A program made the position numbers and the translations under genes. Shown here piece by piece: positions 1 to 8,614 of a stretch of DNA of 64,000 bases (its first letter is position 1; the number at the start of each line of letters is the position of its first letter). Below the pieces are notes generated by a model, which was given only the letters and a program-made list of their open reading frames with translations, had not been told where the DNA came from and did not search any database. This DNA is from DASPWW01 sp963756745 (GTDB lineage: Bacteria; Actinomycetota; Thermoleophilia; Solirubrobacterales; 70-9): contig CAVWOU010000015.1 in the NCBI GenBank assembly GCA_963756745.1, forward strand, positions 19,326 to 83,325, given 5' to 3'.

Positions 1-339
1 ACCGACCTCTACGAGCACCCGAGCTCGGAGTTCGTGATGAGCTTCGTCGGCGAGGCGAACCGCCTCGGCGAGGCGCTCGTCCGCCCGCACGATCTCGACC
101 TCAGCCTGGAGCCGAACGACGGCGCGGAGCGGGCGCGGATCGAGCGGGTCACCCACCTCGGGTTCGAGGTGCGGGTCGAGCTCGCGATGCCCGACGACGG
201 GCGGATGTGGGCGCAGGTGACGCGCGCGGAGGCGGGCGAGCTCAACCTCGAGGAGGGGCAGGCCGTCTACGTGCGTCCGAGCCGCCAGAAGACGTTCAAC
301 GGGGGTGAGCCGAACACGGAGGAGGTGAGGGCGGCGTGA
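1..339 (+). CDS. cysA: Sulfate/thiosulfate ABC transporter ATP-binding protein, 3' end only
   Basis: The open frame enters from the window edge in frame 1, so only the C-terminal ~112 residues are present. They match the regulatory tail and TOBE-type end of CysA, the cytoplasmic ATPase that powers sulfate uptake: FVGEANRL, then VRPHDLDL, then VTHLGFEVRVEL and a final VYVRPSRQKTF. The Walker A, signature and Walker B motifs lie outside the window, so family assignment rests on the tail alone. A 44-residue membrane protein starts inside its stop codon. The complete gene would feed the reductive sulfate pathway encoded 20 kb downstream. An alternative is another CUT1-type importer ATPase, but the PHDLDL plus RQKTF combination favours CysA. 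Confidence 0.8.
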   Translation, partial: TDLYEHPSSEFVMSFVGEANRLGEALVRPHDLDLSLEPNDGAERARIERVTHLGFEVRVELAMPDDGRMWAQVTRAEAGELNLEEGQAVYVRPSRQKTFNGGEPNTEEVRAA

Positions 340-470
340 GCGTCGAGCTGGTTGCGTTCATCGTGCTCGCGCTGCTGATCGCGTGGCTCGGGCTCGTGCT
401 CGGCGCGACCTGGATCCAGCTCCGCGACGAAGCGGAGGCGGAGCGCTCGCGGCGGGACCGCTGGCGGTAA
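336..470 (+). CDS. Small single-pass membrane protein (44 aa)
   Basis: GTG start overlaps the TGA stop of the preceding transporter ATPase (GTGA), which argues for translational coupling. The product has a short N-terminus, one hydrophobic helix at about residues 4-26 (VAFIVLALLIAWLGLVLGA), then a strongly charged, arginine-rich cytoplasmic tail. No known family was recognised. Coupling to the sulfate transporter suggests a link to that operon, but this is inference from position only. Confidence 0.5.
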   Translation: MSVELVAFIVLALLIAWLGLVLGATWIQLRDEAEAERSRRDRWR

Positions 471-498
471 GCCGGCAGCGGCGGGGTAAAACACATGC

Positions 499-1392
499 AT
501 GGCCGCGATCGTCGTCGGCACTTCGAGCTGGGCCGATCCGGGCTTCGTCAAGCACTGGTACCCGAAGGACGTGGCGGCTCGCGACCGGCTTCGGTTCTAC
601 GCCGAGCGCTTCGAGGTCGTGGAGCTGAACTCGAGCTTCTACGCGACTCCCCCTACCGGCAGCGTCGAGCGCTGGGCCGAGGTGACGCCTGACGGATTCC
701 GGTTCCACGCCAAGCTCCACCGCCTGCTGTCGTGGCACGCGACCAAGCCGGACGCCCTCCCGCCCGACATGCGCGACGGGCTCGAGCTCAACTCGCGAGG
801 AAACGTGGTTCGCAACGAGGAGCTCCAGCGTGAGATGGTCAAGCGGATGGCCGAGTCGATGCAGCCGCTCGACGAGGCCGGGAAGCTCGGCGCGTATCTG
901 CTCCAGCTCAGCCCCGCGTTCCGGCCGCGCGACTGCCGGCTCGACGAGCTCGACCCGATCCTGGACGGGTTCAAACCGCACCCCGTCGCGGTCGAGTTCC
1001 GCTACCGGGCGTGGATGAAGGAGAAGCGGCGCAAGGACGTGTTCTCGTATCTGTCCGCCCACGACGCGGTGTACGTCTCGGTCGACGCCCCGCTCGCCGA
1101 CCACGTCCCGATCATGCCGCCGATCGACGCCGTCACGAACAACCGCCTCGCATACATGCGCTGCCACGGGCGAAACGAGCGCGGGTACATGTCGGGCCGC
1201 ACCGTCGCGGAGCGCTTCGACTACGACTACTCCGACGACGAGCTCGAGGAGATCGCCGACCGCGCGCGCACGCTCGCCGACGACGCGGACGAGGTCCACG
1301 TGCTGTTCAACAACAACGCCCGCGAGCTTGCCCCGAAGGCCGCGCGGCGAATGCGCCAGCTGCTCGGCCAGGATCCGGGCCCGGAGCCGTGA
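499..1392 (+). CDS. DUF72 family protein
   Basis: A 297-residue protein of the DUF72 (YecE-like) TIM-barrel family. Diagnostic features are the N-terminal GTSSWADPGFVKHWYPK, then FEVVELNSSFYATP around residues 35-48, and the conserved VEFRYRAW near residue 168. Family length is about 240-300 residues, so it appears complete. Biochemical function is not established for the family; a link to nucleic-acid metabolism has been suggested. ATG 499 was chosen over ATG 495 because 495 is in a different frame. Its TGA overlaps the GTG start of the acetyltransferase that follows, so the two are probably co-translated. Confidence 0.85.
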   Translation: MAAIVVGTSSWADPGFVKHWYPKDVAARDRLRFYAERFEVVELNSSFYATPPTGSVERWAEVTPDGFRFHAKLHRLLSWHATKPDALPPDMRDGLELNSRGNVVRNEELQREMVKRMAESMQPLDEAGKLGAYLLQLSPAFRPRDCRLDELDPILDGFKPHPVAVEFRYRAWMKEKRRKDVFSYLSAHDAVYVSVDAPLADHVPIMPPIDAVTNNRLAYMRCHGRNERGYMSGRTVAERFDYDYSDDELEEIADRARTLADDADEVHVLFNNNARELAPKAARRMRQLLGQDPGPEP

Positions 1393-1865
1393 CGGGCGGC
1401 CACGCGCTGCGCGCAGCGACCGACGCGGACGCCGCGGAGGTCGCGGCGCTCGTCGACGATGCGTACGAACACTGGGTGGAGCGCCTCGGGATCGTGCCGC
1501 GCCCGATGACCGACGACTACGCCGAGGTGATCCGCGAGCGGCGGGTCACGGTCGCCGAGAGCGACGGGACGATCGTCGGCGTCCTCGTGCTCGACGTCAC
1601 CGACGAGGGGTTCGTGATCGACAACGTCGCCGTCCACCCCTCCGTCCGGGGGACGGGTCTCGGGAGGACCCTGCTCGAGCTCGCGGAGTCGGAGGCGCGG
1701 CGCGCCGGGTTCGACTCGATCTACCTCTACACGCACGAGAAGGCGAGCGACAACATCGCGCTCTACTCGCGAATCGGCTACGTCGAGTACGACCGCCGAT
1801 CCCAGGGAGACTTCTCGATCGTGTTCATGCGCAAGCGACTCGGCCCAGCCGAGCGGCCTACTTGA
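1389..1865 (+). CDS. GNAT family N-acetyltransferase
   Basis: 158 residues with the GNAT fold: beta strands 4 and 5 around VDNVAVHPSVRGTGLG, where the R/Q-x-x-G-x-G/A acetyl-CoA pyrophosphate loop is VRGTGLG, followed by LYTHEKASDNIALYSRIGY, the C-terminal motif with the conserved tyrosine. Substrate is unknown. GTG 1389 overlaps the DUF72 stop codon (GTGA). The 3' end runs 8 bases into the convergent cupredoxin gene. Confidence 0.8.
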   Translation: MTGGHALRAATDADAAEVAALVDDAYEHWVERLGIVPRPMTDDYAEVIRERRVTVAESDGTIVGVLVLDVTDEGFVIDNVAVHPSVRGTGLGRTLLELAESEARRAGFDSIYLYTHEKASDNIALYSRIGYVEYDRRSQGDFSIVFMRKRLGPAERPT

Positions 1866-2287
1866 CGGTCAGTGGCCCCTCCATGCCGGCCTCCCGGTGC
1901 CCGTCCACGCTGCAGAAGAACGTGTACGAGCCCGACTGCAGGTCGGCGTGTCGCGGTCGCGGTGTCGTCGGTGATGATGTCCGTCGCGGCGACCTCGGTG
2001 CCGCCGTCGTCCTCGATCGTCACGTCGTGGTCGGTGGACGACGGGTTGTCGAACTCGATCGTGACCTGGCCGGCGTTCGTGCTCAGCGACTTCTGCTCGT
2101 AGGCGAGCGCACCGCCCGGGTCGGCGGTCACCTTGAGCGTCCCGCCGCCGCCGCCCCCGGCTTGGGTCGTGGTGGTCGCGGAAGTGTCCGCCGCCGAATC
2201 GTCGTCGTCATCTCCTCCGCACGCCGTAAGGCCTATCGCGGCGACGACGAGCGCCGACGCGAGCACCGCGAGCATTCTCATATCCAC
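1858..2287 (-). CDS. Cupredoxin-like lipoprotein (frameshifted)
   Basis: Predicted secreted lipoprotein: a lipobox (IGLTACGG) near residue 22, an acidic linker (a run of aspartates), a Thr/Gly-rich spacer, then a cupredoxin domain. The C-terminal copper site (FFCSVDGHREAGM) carries the Cys, His and Met ligands of a type-1 blue copper centre, in the order expected for plastocyanin-like electron carriers. The frame is broken near 1950: removing one extra base there restores reading through to the TAG at 1858. The role is probably extracytoplasmic electron transfer or copper handling. ATG at 2285-2287 or the internal ATG at 2281 are both possible. Confidence 0.7.
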
Positions 2288-2389
2288 ACCTCTCTCCCAG
2301 GGCCTTGCTGCTGCCTCGATGGCCTTTCCGTGACTCTAACGCCCACGGGGGCTCGGCTAGGTCTGACCTCTGCTGTGTGGGCGGCTCAG

Positions 2390-2548
2390 CTAGGCGGGCT
2401 CCCTCGGCGGCATCAGCGCGCCGATGATCCAGAACAGCGGGATGAAGATCCCGATGATGAACATGACCCAGTGGCCCTTCCGGATCGTGATGATCCCCAG
2501 CGTTACCAGCAGGATGAAGTACAGGATGCCGCCAATAACGAATTCCAT
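2390..2548 (-). CDS. Small hydrophobic membrane protein (52 aa)
   Basis: 52 residues with two predicted transmembrane helices (about residues 2-18 and 24-44) separated by a short RKGHW turn, ending PPREPA. ATG at 2548 is preferred over upstream in-frame starts because a GGGAGG ribosome-binding site lies just ahead of it. The pattern resembles small actinobacterial proteins of unknown function that are often near stress or sigma-factor genes. No function can be assigned. Confidence 0.6.
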   Translation of the reverse strand: MEFVIGGILYFILLVTLGIITIRKGHWVMFIIGIFIPLFWIIGALMPPREPA

Positions 2549-2641
2549 GTCGATCCTCCCGATCGTCGTGGCAGGTTGCCGCAACCGTATAGGTCGTGTC
2601 TGACACGGGGTCTCGGCACGGCACTAGTTTCGGGCGCCGCT

Positions 2642-2714
2642 GGTGATCTCCGAAGCTACGCCGCGTCCGCAGATCGCCGCGAACAGCTCCAGGAGGCGCT
2701 TTTGGCCCGCCGCC
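2642..2714 (-). pseudogene. Remnant of the 3' end of an ECF sigma factor gene
   Basis: Immediately downstream of the LtrA stop codon, one minus-strand frame reads AAGQKRLLELFAAICGRG. It aligns with the C-terminal tail of the intact sigma factor at 5790-6386 (AEGRKAFLERFAEIYEG), and the DNA is similar over roughly 60 bases. No sigma-4 helix-turn-helix precedes it, so this is a decayed tail left by duplication or rearrangement. The match is short, hence moderate confidence. Confidence 0.45.
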
Positions 2715-2722
2715 AAACACCA

Positions 2723-3926
2723 TCACGGCGGAGGTTCCGTCGGGGCTGCGCGATGGCGAGCGACCACGGGCCGTGGCGTCCACAGCTTGAGGACGACCAC
2801 CCCGACGAGAATGCTCGCCGCGGCGACCATGAAGACCACGGGGTCGAGCGCCCCCCCGAGGAGCGCGAGGGCGACGAGCGCCAAGCCTGCTCCGATCCGT
2901 GCTCGCAGCTCACTCACGGGCACACCCTGGGTGCTCGACGCATGTGCGACCGTAACGAACGTTAGGTAGAGGGCGGCTCCCCCTGCGAGCGCCCAGCGAG
3001 CTCCAGCGTCCAGTTGCGAGCCCGATGACTGCTCGATCGCGAGGGAGATTCCCGCGCTCACCGCCGTCAACGCCGCCAGCAACGGGATGTGCGAGTACAC
3101 GAATACGGCGATCGCCTCCGGAGAGCGCCTCATCGTGACCTCCCCGCCACCTCCGAAGTAGGTCCACCAGATGGCCGCTGCGACGAGGAATCCGAGCACC
3201 GCGACCACGGTCGCCGAGAGCGCCCACTCCGAGCCGGACGTTCCCAGGGCAGTCACGACGATCGCCTCGCCCAGGACGATGATCGTGAACAGCGCCAGGC
3301 GCTCGGGCATTTTGCTCGCGGAACGCGGTATCGCCTCCCACAGCCTGCGCGCCCGCGGCGGGATGCTCAGCTCCCAGGCGAGGGCAACTCCCCAGAGGAC
3401 GTAGCGGGAGGGGGAGGGGAACGCGAGGGACGCCATCCAGATCCCGATCGCGATTGAGTACTGCCACGCATAGCGGCCGATCAACGGTCGTGCCTCGGGG
3501 ACGTGGACGTACGAGCGAAGGTAGACCGCGACCAAGAGTGACCGCAGGATCACGTAGGCGATGACGAAGCCCGTGCTCTCGCCGTGCGAGACGTCGGGAA
3601 TCTGAATCGCGAGCGCCGCGACTCGCGAGCATCGCCAGGAGCATCACCCCTCGGAACACGACGTCGTCGGTGTCGAAACGGTCGGCGTAGGAGCTGAAGC
3701 CCTGCCAGGCGATGAACACGGGCAGATACAGAGCGGCGAAGGTGGCGAAGCCGCCGAGGCTGTGATCGGCGACGAGCTCGTGCGCGAGCTGCGCGATCGC
3801 GACCACGAAAACGAGGTCGAAGAACAGCTCGAGGTAGTGTGCGCGCGCTATGTCGCCGTGCTCGAACGTGCGGAGTCGCGGAGGGCGAATGGCCCGCTGC
3901 TCGTCCTCTCGCTCGAAGACCGCCAT
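2723..3926 (-). CDS. ltrA: Low temperature requirement protein A family membrane protein (frameshifted)
   Basis: About 400 residues in total, with the LtrA-family N-terminus (ELFFDLVFVVAIAQLAHEL) followed by many transmembrane helices, including VLGFLVAAAIWWTYF. The charged segment FEHGDIARAHYLELFFDL is the classic family entry motif. The function of LtrA proteins is poorly defined; they are multi-pass membrane proteins first linked to cold growth in Listeria. The frame breaks near 3624: one surplus base separates MLLAMLA from AALAIQIPDV, and its removal restores one continuous protein. The start at ATG 3926 is divergent from the NTF2-like gene, with 60 bases between them. Confidence 0.75.
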
Positions 3927-3986
3927 ACGCGAATGATGCGCTAGTCGGCGGTATAAACGTCCTAGCAAGCTGGAGAAAGGAACAGC

Positions 3987-4406
3987 ATGAGCGCGGAAGC
4001 CGAGGTCCAGCAGGCCTCTGATCAGTTCTATGCGGCGTTGAACTCCATGGTCAACGGCGACGCGAGCCCGATGGCGGAGATCTGGTCGCACGAAAGCGAC
4101 GTCTCCACGATGCACCCGCTGGGCGGTCGCGAGAACGGCTGGGACGCGGTGCGCGCCTCCTGGGAGGGAGCGGCACAGGCGTTCTCGCAGGGAAGCGTGG
4201 AGGTGAGCGACCTGAAGGTTCGTGACCTCGGCGACGTGGCCTACACACTCGGCGTGGAGCACGTGGACGCGAAGGCGGGTGGCAGGGACGTCCACGCCGA
4301 GGTCCGCGCCACGAACATCTACCGTCGCGAGAGCAACGCGTGGAAGATGGTCCACCACCACGCCGACGCCGATCCCGGCATCCAGGAGGCGTTGGGGCTC
4401 GCATAG
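3987..4406 (+). CDS. NTF2-like / SnoaL family protein
   Basis: 139 residues with the cone-shaped SnoaL/NTF2 fold: an N-terminal helix (VQQASDQFYAALNSMVNGD), the WSHESDVSTMHPLGG segment, and the C-terminal strand WKMVHHHADADPG. Proteins of this kind are often small-molecule isomerases, hydrolases or stress-linked polyketide-cyclase-like proteins; the substrate is unknown. A purine-rich site (GGAGAAAGGAA) precedes ATG 3987. It is transcribed divergently from ltrA. Confidence 0.75.
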   Translation: MSAEAEVQQASDQFYAALNSMVNGDASPMAEIWSHESDVSTMHPLGGRENGWDAVRASWEGAAQAFSQGSVEVSDLKVRDLGDVAYTLGVEHVDAKAGGRDVHAEVRATNIYRRESNAWKMVHHHADADPGIQEALGLA

Positions 4407-4650
4407 CGCCGTCGGACGGACTTCGGCGAGCCGCCTCATTGAGGTTCGCGACGAGCGGCCCTCGACTCAGTCCGCGCCGTCGTGGATCTCCGCGAAGGGC
4501 GGCTGCCGTCGCTGGAGGTGCCGGTCGGTGCCGGGCTCGCTACCCGGTAGACCAGCCGCCGCTGTCTTGCTTCGGCCCCGTTTACGAGTGCGATACGGTG
4601 TCGCCCCAGGGAAGCTACCCAGGGCGGCGACTTGGCCGCTTGTTGAGAAG
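4407..4650. other. Intergenic stretch with a possible second sigma-tail remnant
   Basis: No convincing complete gene. On the minus strand around 4475-4500 a short run reads PPFAEIHDG, echoing the FAEIYEG tail of the ECF sigma factor at 5790-6386. The match is under 10 residues and could be chance. The rest holds no recognisable terminator or promoter. Confidence 0.25.
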
Positions 4651-4659
4651 GGGTTTGTT

Positions 4660-5824
4660 CTGAAGCGGCTTTTCCATGCTCGGCGGCGCGCAGGCGTACT
4701 CGGCGCGGGTTTGCTCGTGCTCCTCGCGGTAGCCACCGGTGCGGCTGATGCCCACGCCGGGCAGCGCCTGGACAGGCTTGATGCGCAGCTCCACAGAGCT
4801 GGTGCAGCTCGAAGAGGGTCCGCCGGGAGCGTCGGCGTTGGTTCAACGGCGCGGAAGGGTCGACTTCCTGCGGGCAGGTGTGGGCGACGTCGAAAGCGGC
4901 CGACCGATCAGGCGCAACGATCACCTGCGAACCGCCAGTAACGGAAAGGCGTTCAACGGCGCCGTCGCGCTCCAGCTCGTCGACGACGGGAGCCTGTCGC
5001 TCGACAGCACGATCGCGGAGGTCCTGCCGGATCAGCCCGCCGCATGGGGCGCGGTCACGCTGCGCCAGCTCCTCCAGCACACGAGCGGGGTTCCGAACTT
5101 CCCGAACAGCGAGGCCTGGCAGGACTTCGTGCGGATGAACCCCCAAGCGACGGTCACGCCCGAGTTCACGCTCGGCTTCGTCGCCAACGAGCCCCTCGCG
5201 TTCACGCCTGGATCCAGGTACGAGTACTCGAACTCGGACAACCTCATCATCGGCCTGATGGCCGAGGCCGCCACCGGCCGGCCATACGACGAGCTGCTGC
5301 AAGAGCTCGTCTTCTCGCCGTTGAAGCTGAAGCAGACGAGCCTGCCGAGCGAGGTGGAGCTGCCGCCGCCCTTCGTGCACGGCTACGACATCGCGCCGCC
5401 CGCCCCACCGGAGGACATCTCCGAGTTGCTCAACCCGGCACTGTTTGGGGCGTCCGGGGGAATGGTCTCCACCCAGACAGAGCTGAACCGCTTCATCCGG
5501 GCGTACGCCAGCGGCCGGTTGATCGAGAGGAGCACCAAGCTCGAACAGCGCAGCTTCATCCCGGGCTACGGCGGCGAGCCCCCAGGACCGGGACAGAACT
5601 CGGCTGGGCTGGCGCTGTACCGATACGACACCAGCTGCGGCACGGTGCTCGGGCACGCCGGCAACTTCCCCGGCTACACCCAGTTCATCGGCGCCACTCC
5701 GAACGGCCGCCGCTCCGCCGTCGTTTTCGCGAGCGAGCAGCTTGCGGAAAACGCCAAGCCGGAGGTCTTCGAGCAGCTGCGCCGCGCCTTCAGGCTCGCG
5801 GCCTGCGCGGCGCTGCCGCGCTGA
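4660..5824 (+). CDS. Serine hydrolase of the class C beta-lactamase / PBP4* family (frameshifted)
   Basis: Secreted serine hydrolase. The active-site SxxK motif is SNGK, the YxN motif is YSN (in YEYSNSDN), and the third motif is HAG (in GHAGNFPGY), all within a PF00144-type domain. A signal peptide (AGVLGAGLLVLLAVATGAA) is encoded upstream in another frame; deleting one base near 4780 joins it to the mature domain (LMRSSTELVQLEEGPPG). No ATG, GTG or TTG opens the signal-peptide frame, so the true start is uncertain; CTG 4660 is a guess. Such enzymes include D-aminopeptidases, esterases and carboxypeptidases. The 3' end overlaps the convergent sigma factor gene by 35 bases. Confidence 0.75.
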
Positions 5825-6386
5825 CGCCGCCGCCGGCGCCCTCGTAGATCTCCGCGAACCGCTCCAGGAACGCCTTCCGGCCCTCGGCCATACATCTGTT
5901 CACCTTGGTGTAGGTCCAGCCGCAGAGCTGCTGGATCTCGGCGTAGGAGTATCCCTCCGCCTTCAGAGCCAGCGCGCGGCGCTCCTGCGGCTTCAGCGCG
6001 GCGAGCGCCTCCGAGCTGCGCGCGACGCGCTCGCGGCGCTCGGCTCGCTCGGCCGGGCCGGGGCGATCGCCGGGCAGCGAGTCGAGCCCCAGCGGCTCGC
6101 CGTCATGACCGAGCGGGGGACGTGTGCCGAGCAGCCGCTCGCGGGCGCGCCGCACCGCCATTGCCTCGCGCCGGGTGACCGTGTGCATCCAGGCGGTCAG
6201 CCGGGGTGGCACGCAGTCCGGCGCTTTGGTGAGCAGGATCTCGAGCGCGCGGTGGTATGCGTCCTCGGCGTCGTCGGCGCACAGGGAGTGGCGGCGGGCG
6301 GTGCGCCGGAAGGCCGCGTCGTGCGTCGCGATCAGGCCGAGCGCCGCCTCCGTGCGACGGGCATGGAGGGGACTGATCGGCGCCAT
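5790..6386 (-). CDS. ECF-type RNA polymerase sigma factor
   Basis: 198 residues. The sigma-2 region covers residues ~15-95 (DDAEDAYHRALEILL, then LTAWMHTVTRREAMAVRR), and the sigma-4 helix-turn-helix lies at ~125-170 (LKPQERRALALKAEGYSYAEI, then TYTKVNRCMAEGRKAFL). It would direct RNA polymerase to a stress or surface regulon. No anti-sigma gene lies beside it, so regulation may be transcriptional or through an unlinked partner. It is divergent from UDP-glucuronate decarboxylase. Part of its C-terminal tail is echoed at 2642-2714. Confidence 0.85.
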   Translation of the reverse strand: MAPISPLHARRTEAALGLIATHDAAFRRTARRHSLCADDAEDAYHRALEILLTKAPDCVPPRLTAWMHTVTRREAMAVRRARERLLGTRPPLGHDGEPLGLDSLPGDRPGPAERAERRERVARSSEALAALKPQERRALALKAEGYSYAEIQQLCGWTYTKVNRCMAEGRKAFLERFAEIYEGAGGGVSAAAPRRPRA

Positions 6387-6453
6387 GCTCCGTAAAGGCG
6401 CAGGCGCCGATTCACGCCCCCTGGAGGACCGCGGGACCCGCCAGCCTCGGCGG

Positions 6454-6459
6454 TATGCT
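6454..6459 (+). promoter_or_regulatory. Putative leaderless -10 element (TATGCT)
   Basis: TATGCT sits 9 bases before ATG 6469 with no Shine-Dalgarno sequence between. The same arrangement recurs ahead of many genes in the left segment, which supports a leaderless transcript for this gene. Confidence 0.5.
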
Positions 6460-6468
6460 CACGCGCCG

Positions 6469-7416
6469 ATGAGCACATGCCTCGTCACCGGCGGAGCCGG
6501 CTTCCTCGGCTCGCATCTGTGCGATCACCTGCTCGCGCGGGATCGAACGGTGATCTGCGTCGACAACCTCGACACCGGCTCGCTGCAGAACATCGAGCAC
6601 ATCCGCGCGCCGGAGTTCACGTTCCTCAACCACGACCTGACCGGCCCGCTGCTGATCGACGACGAGGTCGACTGCGTCTACCACCTCGCGTCCCCCGCAA
6701 GCCCGATCGACTACCAGCGGCTCCCGCTCCACACGCTCAAGGTCGGCTCGTACGGGACCCACCACATGCTCGGGCTGGCGAAGTTCAAGCGCGCCCGGAT
6801 CCTGCTTGCGTCGACGTCCGAGATCTACGGCGACCCGGAGGTCCACCCGCAGTCCGAGGACTACTGGGGCAACGTCAATCCGATCGGACCGCGCGGCGTG
6901 TACGACGAGGCGAAGCGCTACGCCGAGTCGCTGACGATGGCCTACAACCGCCAGCAGGGTGTCGACACCTGCATCGCGAGGATCTTCAACACCTTCGGGG
7001 CGAGGATGAGGCCGCACGACGGCCGCGCGATCCCCACGTTCCTGCGCCAGGCGCTGCAAGACAAGCCGGTGACCGTGTACGGCGACGGCAGCCAGACGCG
7101 CAGCTTCTGCTACGTCGAGGACATGATCAACGGACTCGTCGCCCTGATGGAGTCGGACGCCCACCTTCCGGTCAACCTCGGCAATCCCGACGAGATGAGC
7201 CTGCTCGACCTGGCAAAGGCCGTGATCGAGGTGGCTGACTCCCGCTCTGAGATCGTCTTCGAGGCCCTCCCGATCGACGACCCCCAGGTCCGCCAGCCCG
7301 ACATCACGCGCGCGCGCCAGCTATTGGGATGGGAGCCGAGGGTCGAGCTCCGCGACGGGCTGCGCCGGACGATCGACCAGGCCGGCGTCGAGCGGCTGGT
7401 CGGCGCCGCCGAGTAG
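6469..7416 (+). CDS. UDP-glucuronate decarboxylase (UDP-xylose synthase)
   Basis: 315-residue extended SDR enzyme converting UDP-glucuronate to UDP-xylose, a precursor for surface polysaccharides. The NAD-binding motif GGAGFLGSHL is at residues 7-16. The family signature HLASPASPIDY is followed by STSEIYGDP, the catalytic YDEAKRYAES (YxxxK), then RIFNTFGARMRPHDGR and GDGSQTRSFCYVED, all hallmarks of UXS proteins. Length is typical. Two glycosyltransferases follow directly, so UDP-xylose may be used locally. Confidence 0.92.
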   Translation: MSTCLVTGGAGFLGSHLCDHLLARDRTVICVDNLDTGSLQNIEHIRAPEFTFLNHDLTGPLLIDDEVDCVYHLASPASPIDYQRLPLHTLKVGSYGTHHMLGLAKFKRARILLASTSEIYGDPEVHPQSEDYWGNVNPIGPRGVYDEAKRYAESLTMAYNRQQGVDTCIARIFNTFGARMRPHDGRAIPTFLRQALQDKPVTVYGDGSQTRSFCYVEDMINGLVALMESDAHLPVNLGNPDEMSLLDLAKAVIEVADSRSEIVFEALPIDDPQVRQPDITRARQLLGWEPRVELRDGLRRTIDQAGVERLVGAAE

Positions 7417-7438
7417 TCGAGCTAGGGCTCCCACGCCG

Positions 7439-8614
7439 CTGCGAATCGCACACCTCACCGCGACGTTCCCTCCGTACCGGGGGGGCGCAGGCAACACGTC
7501 CTTCGAGTTCGCCCGCCGCCAGGCGGATCGCGGCCATCACGTCGAGGTGTTCACCGCGCCGGCCGAAGGGGAGCCGCCGGACGCCGGCGCGTTGATCGTT
7601 CACCGGATCGCCCCGTTGCTCGCAATCGGCAATGCGCCGCTGATCCCTCGCCTCGCGCGGCTCGAGGGGTTCGACGTCCTCCACCTCCACTATCCGTTCA
7701 TCTTCGGGTCGGAGCTCGTGCTCGCAGGCCGGATGCGCCCGGGCGGGCGCGACGCCGCGCTCCTCGTCCACTACAAGAACCGCCTCGTCGGCGGCGGCGC
7801 CCGGGGGGCAATGTTCGAGCTTTACGAGCGCACCGTGTCCCCGCTGCTGATCCGCAACGCCGACGCGGTGTGCCTGCTGTCGCGCGACCACGCCGAGTCG
7901 GTTCCGTACCTGCGCCGGGCGCTGCGCGACGACCCCGGTCGGTTCGTCGAGATGCCGAACGGCGTGGACACCGACGAGTACGCGCCCGGGGATGACTCCG
8001 AGGGCGTCCGGGCGTCGCTGGGAATCGGCGAGGACGCGGTGGTGGCGGCGTTCGTCGCCACGCTCGACCGCGCCCATCACTTCAAGCGTCTCGATCTCGC
8101 GATCGAGGCGCTCGCGAGGTCCGAGGAGGAGCGGCTGCACCTGATCGTCGCGGGAGGCGGCGAGCTGCTCGGGGGGTTTCGCAACCAGGCCCTGGCGGCG
8201 GGAGTCGCCAATCGCGTCCACTTCATCGGCGCAGTGCCGCACCCGCGCCTGCCGGATGTGCTGAGGGCGGCCGACATGATGCTTCTCACCACGGAGCCGC
8301 CCGAGTCGTTCGGCATCGTGCTGATCGAGGCGATGGCCACCGGCCTCCCGGTGATCGCCACCGAGTACCCCGGTGTGCGCGCGGTGATCGACCCGGGTGA
8401 CAACGGGGTGCTCGTCCCGCGCGGCGACGTCGACGCGATCGCCGCCGCGCTTCGCGCGATGGCCGAGCTCGACGACGGCGAGCGCCGGCGGATGGGCTCA
8501 GCGGGGCGCGAGAAGGCGGAGCGCGAGTGGGCGTGGCCGGCGCTCGTCGCGCGGATGGACGACGCTTACGGGGCGGCTATCGAACATCGGCGCAGCCGGG
8601 TTGGGGCACAGTGA
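7439..8614 (+). CDS. GT4-like family glycosyltransferase (probable CTG start)
   Basis: 391 residues with a GT-B fold. The N-terminal Rossmann entry is LRIAHLTATFPPYRGGAGN, and the C-terminal nucleotide-sugar site is ESFGIVLIEAMATGLPVIA, the GT4 E-x7-E pattern. The conserved N-terminus begins at CTG 7439; the first ATG/GTG/TTG in frame is at 7547, which would delete the first beta strand and acceptor-binding region. A CTG start is therefore proposed. It lies 22 bases after the UXS gene, and its stop overlaps the next glycosyltransferase (GTGA). Likely substrates are membrane-linked glycans; donor is unknown. Confidence 0.85.
   Translation: MRIAHLTATFPPYRGGAGNTSFEFARRQADRGHHVEVFTAPAEGEPPDAGALIVHRIAPLLAIGNAPLIPRLARLEGFDVLHLHYPFIFGSELVLAGRMRPGGRDAALLVHYKNRLVGGGARGAMFELYERTVSPLLIRNADAVCLLSRDHAESVPYLRRALRDDPGRFVEMPNGVDTDEYAPGDDSEGVRASLGIGEDAVVAAFVATLDRAHHFKRLDLAIEALARSEEERLHLIVAGGGELLGGFRNQALAAGVANRVHFIGAVPHPRLPDVLRAADMMLLTTEPPESFGIVLIEAMATGLPVIATEYPGVRAVIDPGDNGVLVPRGDVDAIAAALRAMAELDDGERRRMGSAGREKAEREWAWPALVARMDDAYGAAIEHRRSRVGAQ

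Noticed and set aside
358..1299. Long reverse-strand open frames opposite real genes (for example opposite the DUF72 gene)
   Set aside because: They are by-products of high GC codon use: no family motifs, unlikely amino-acid composition, and a well-supported gene on the other strand.
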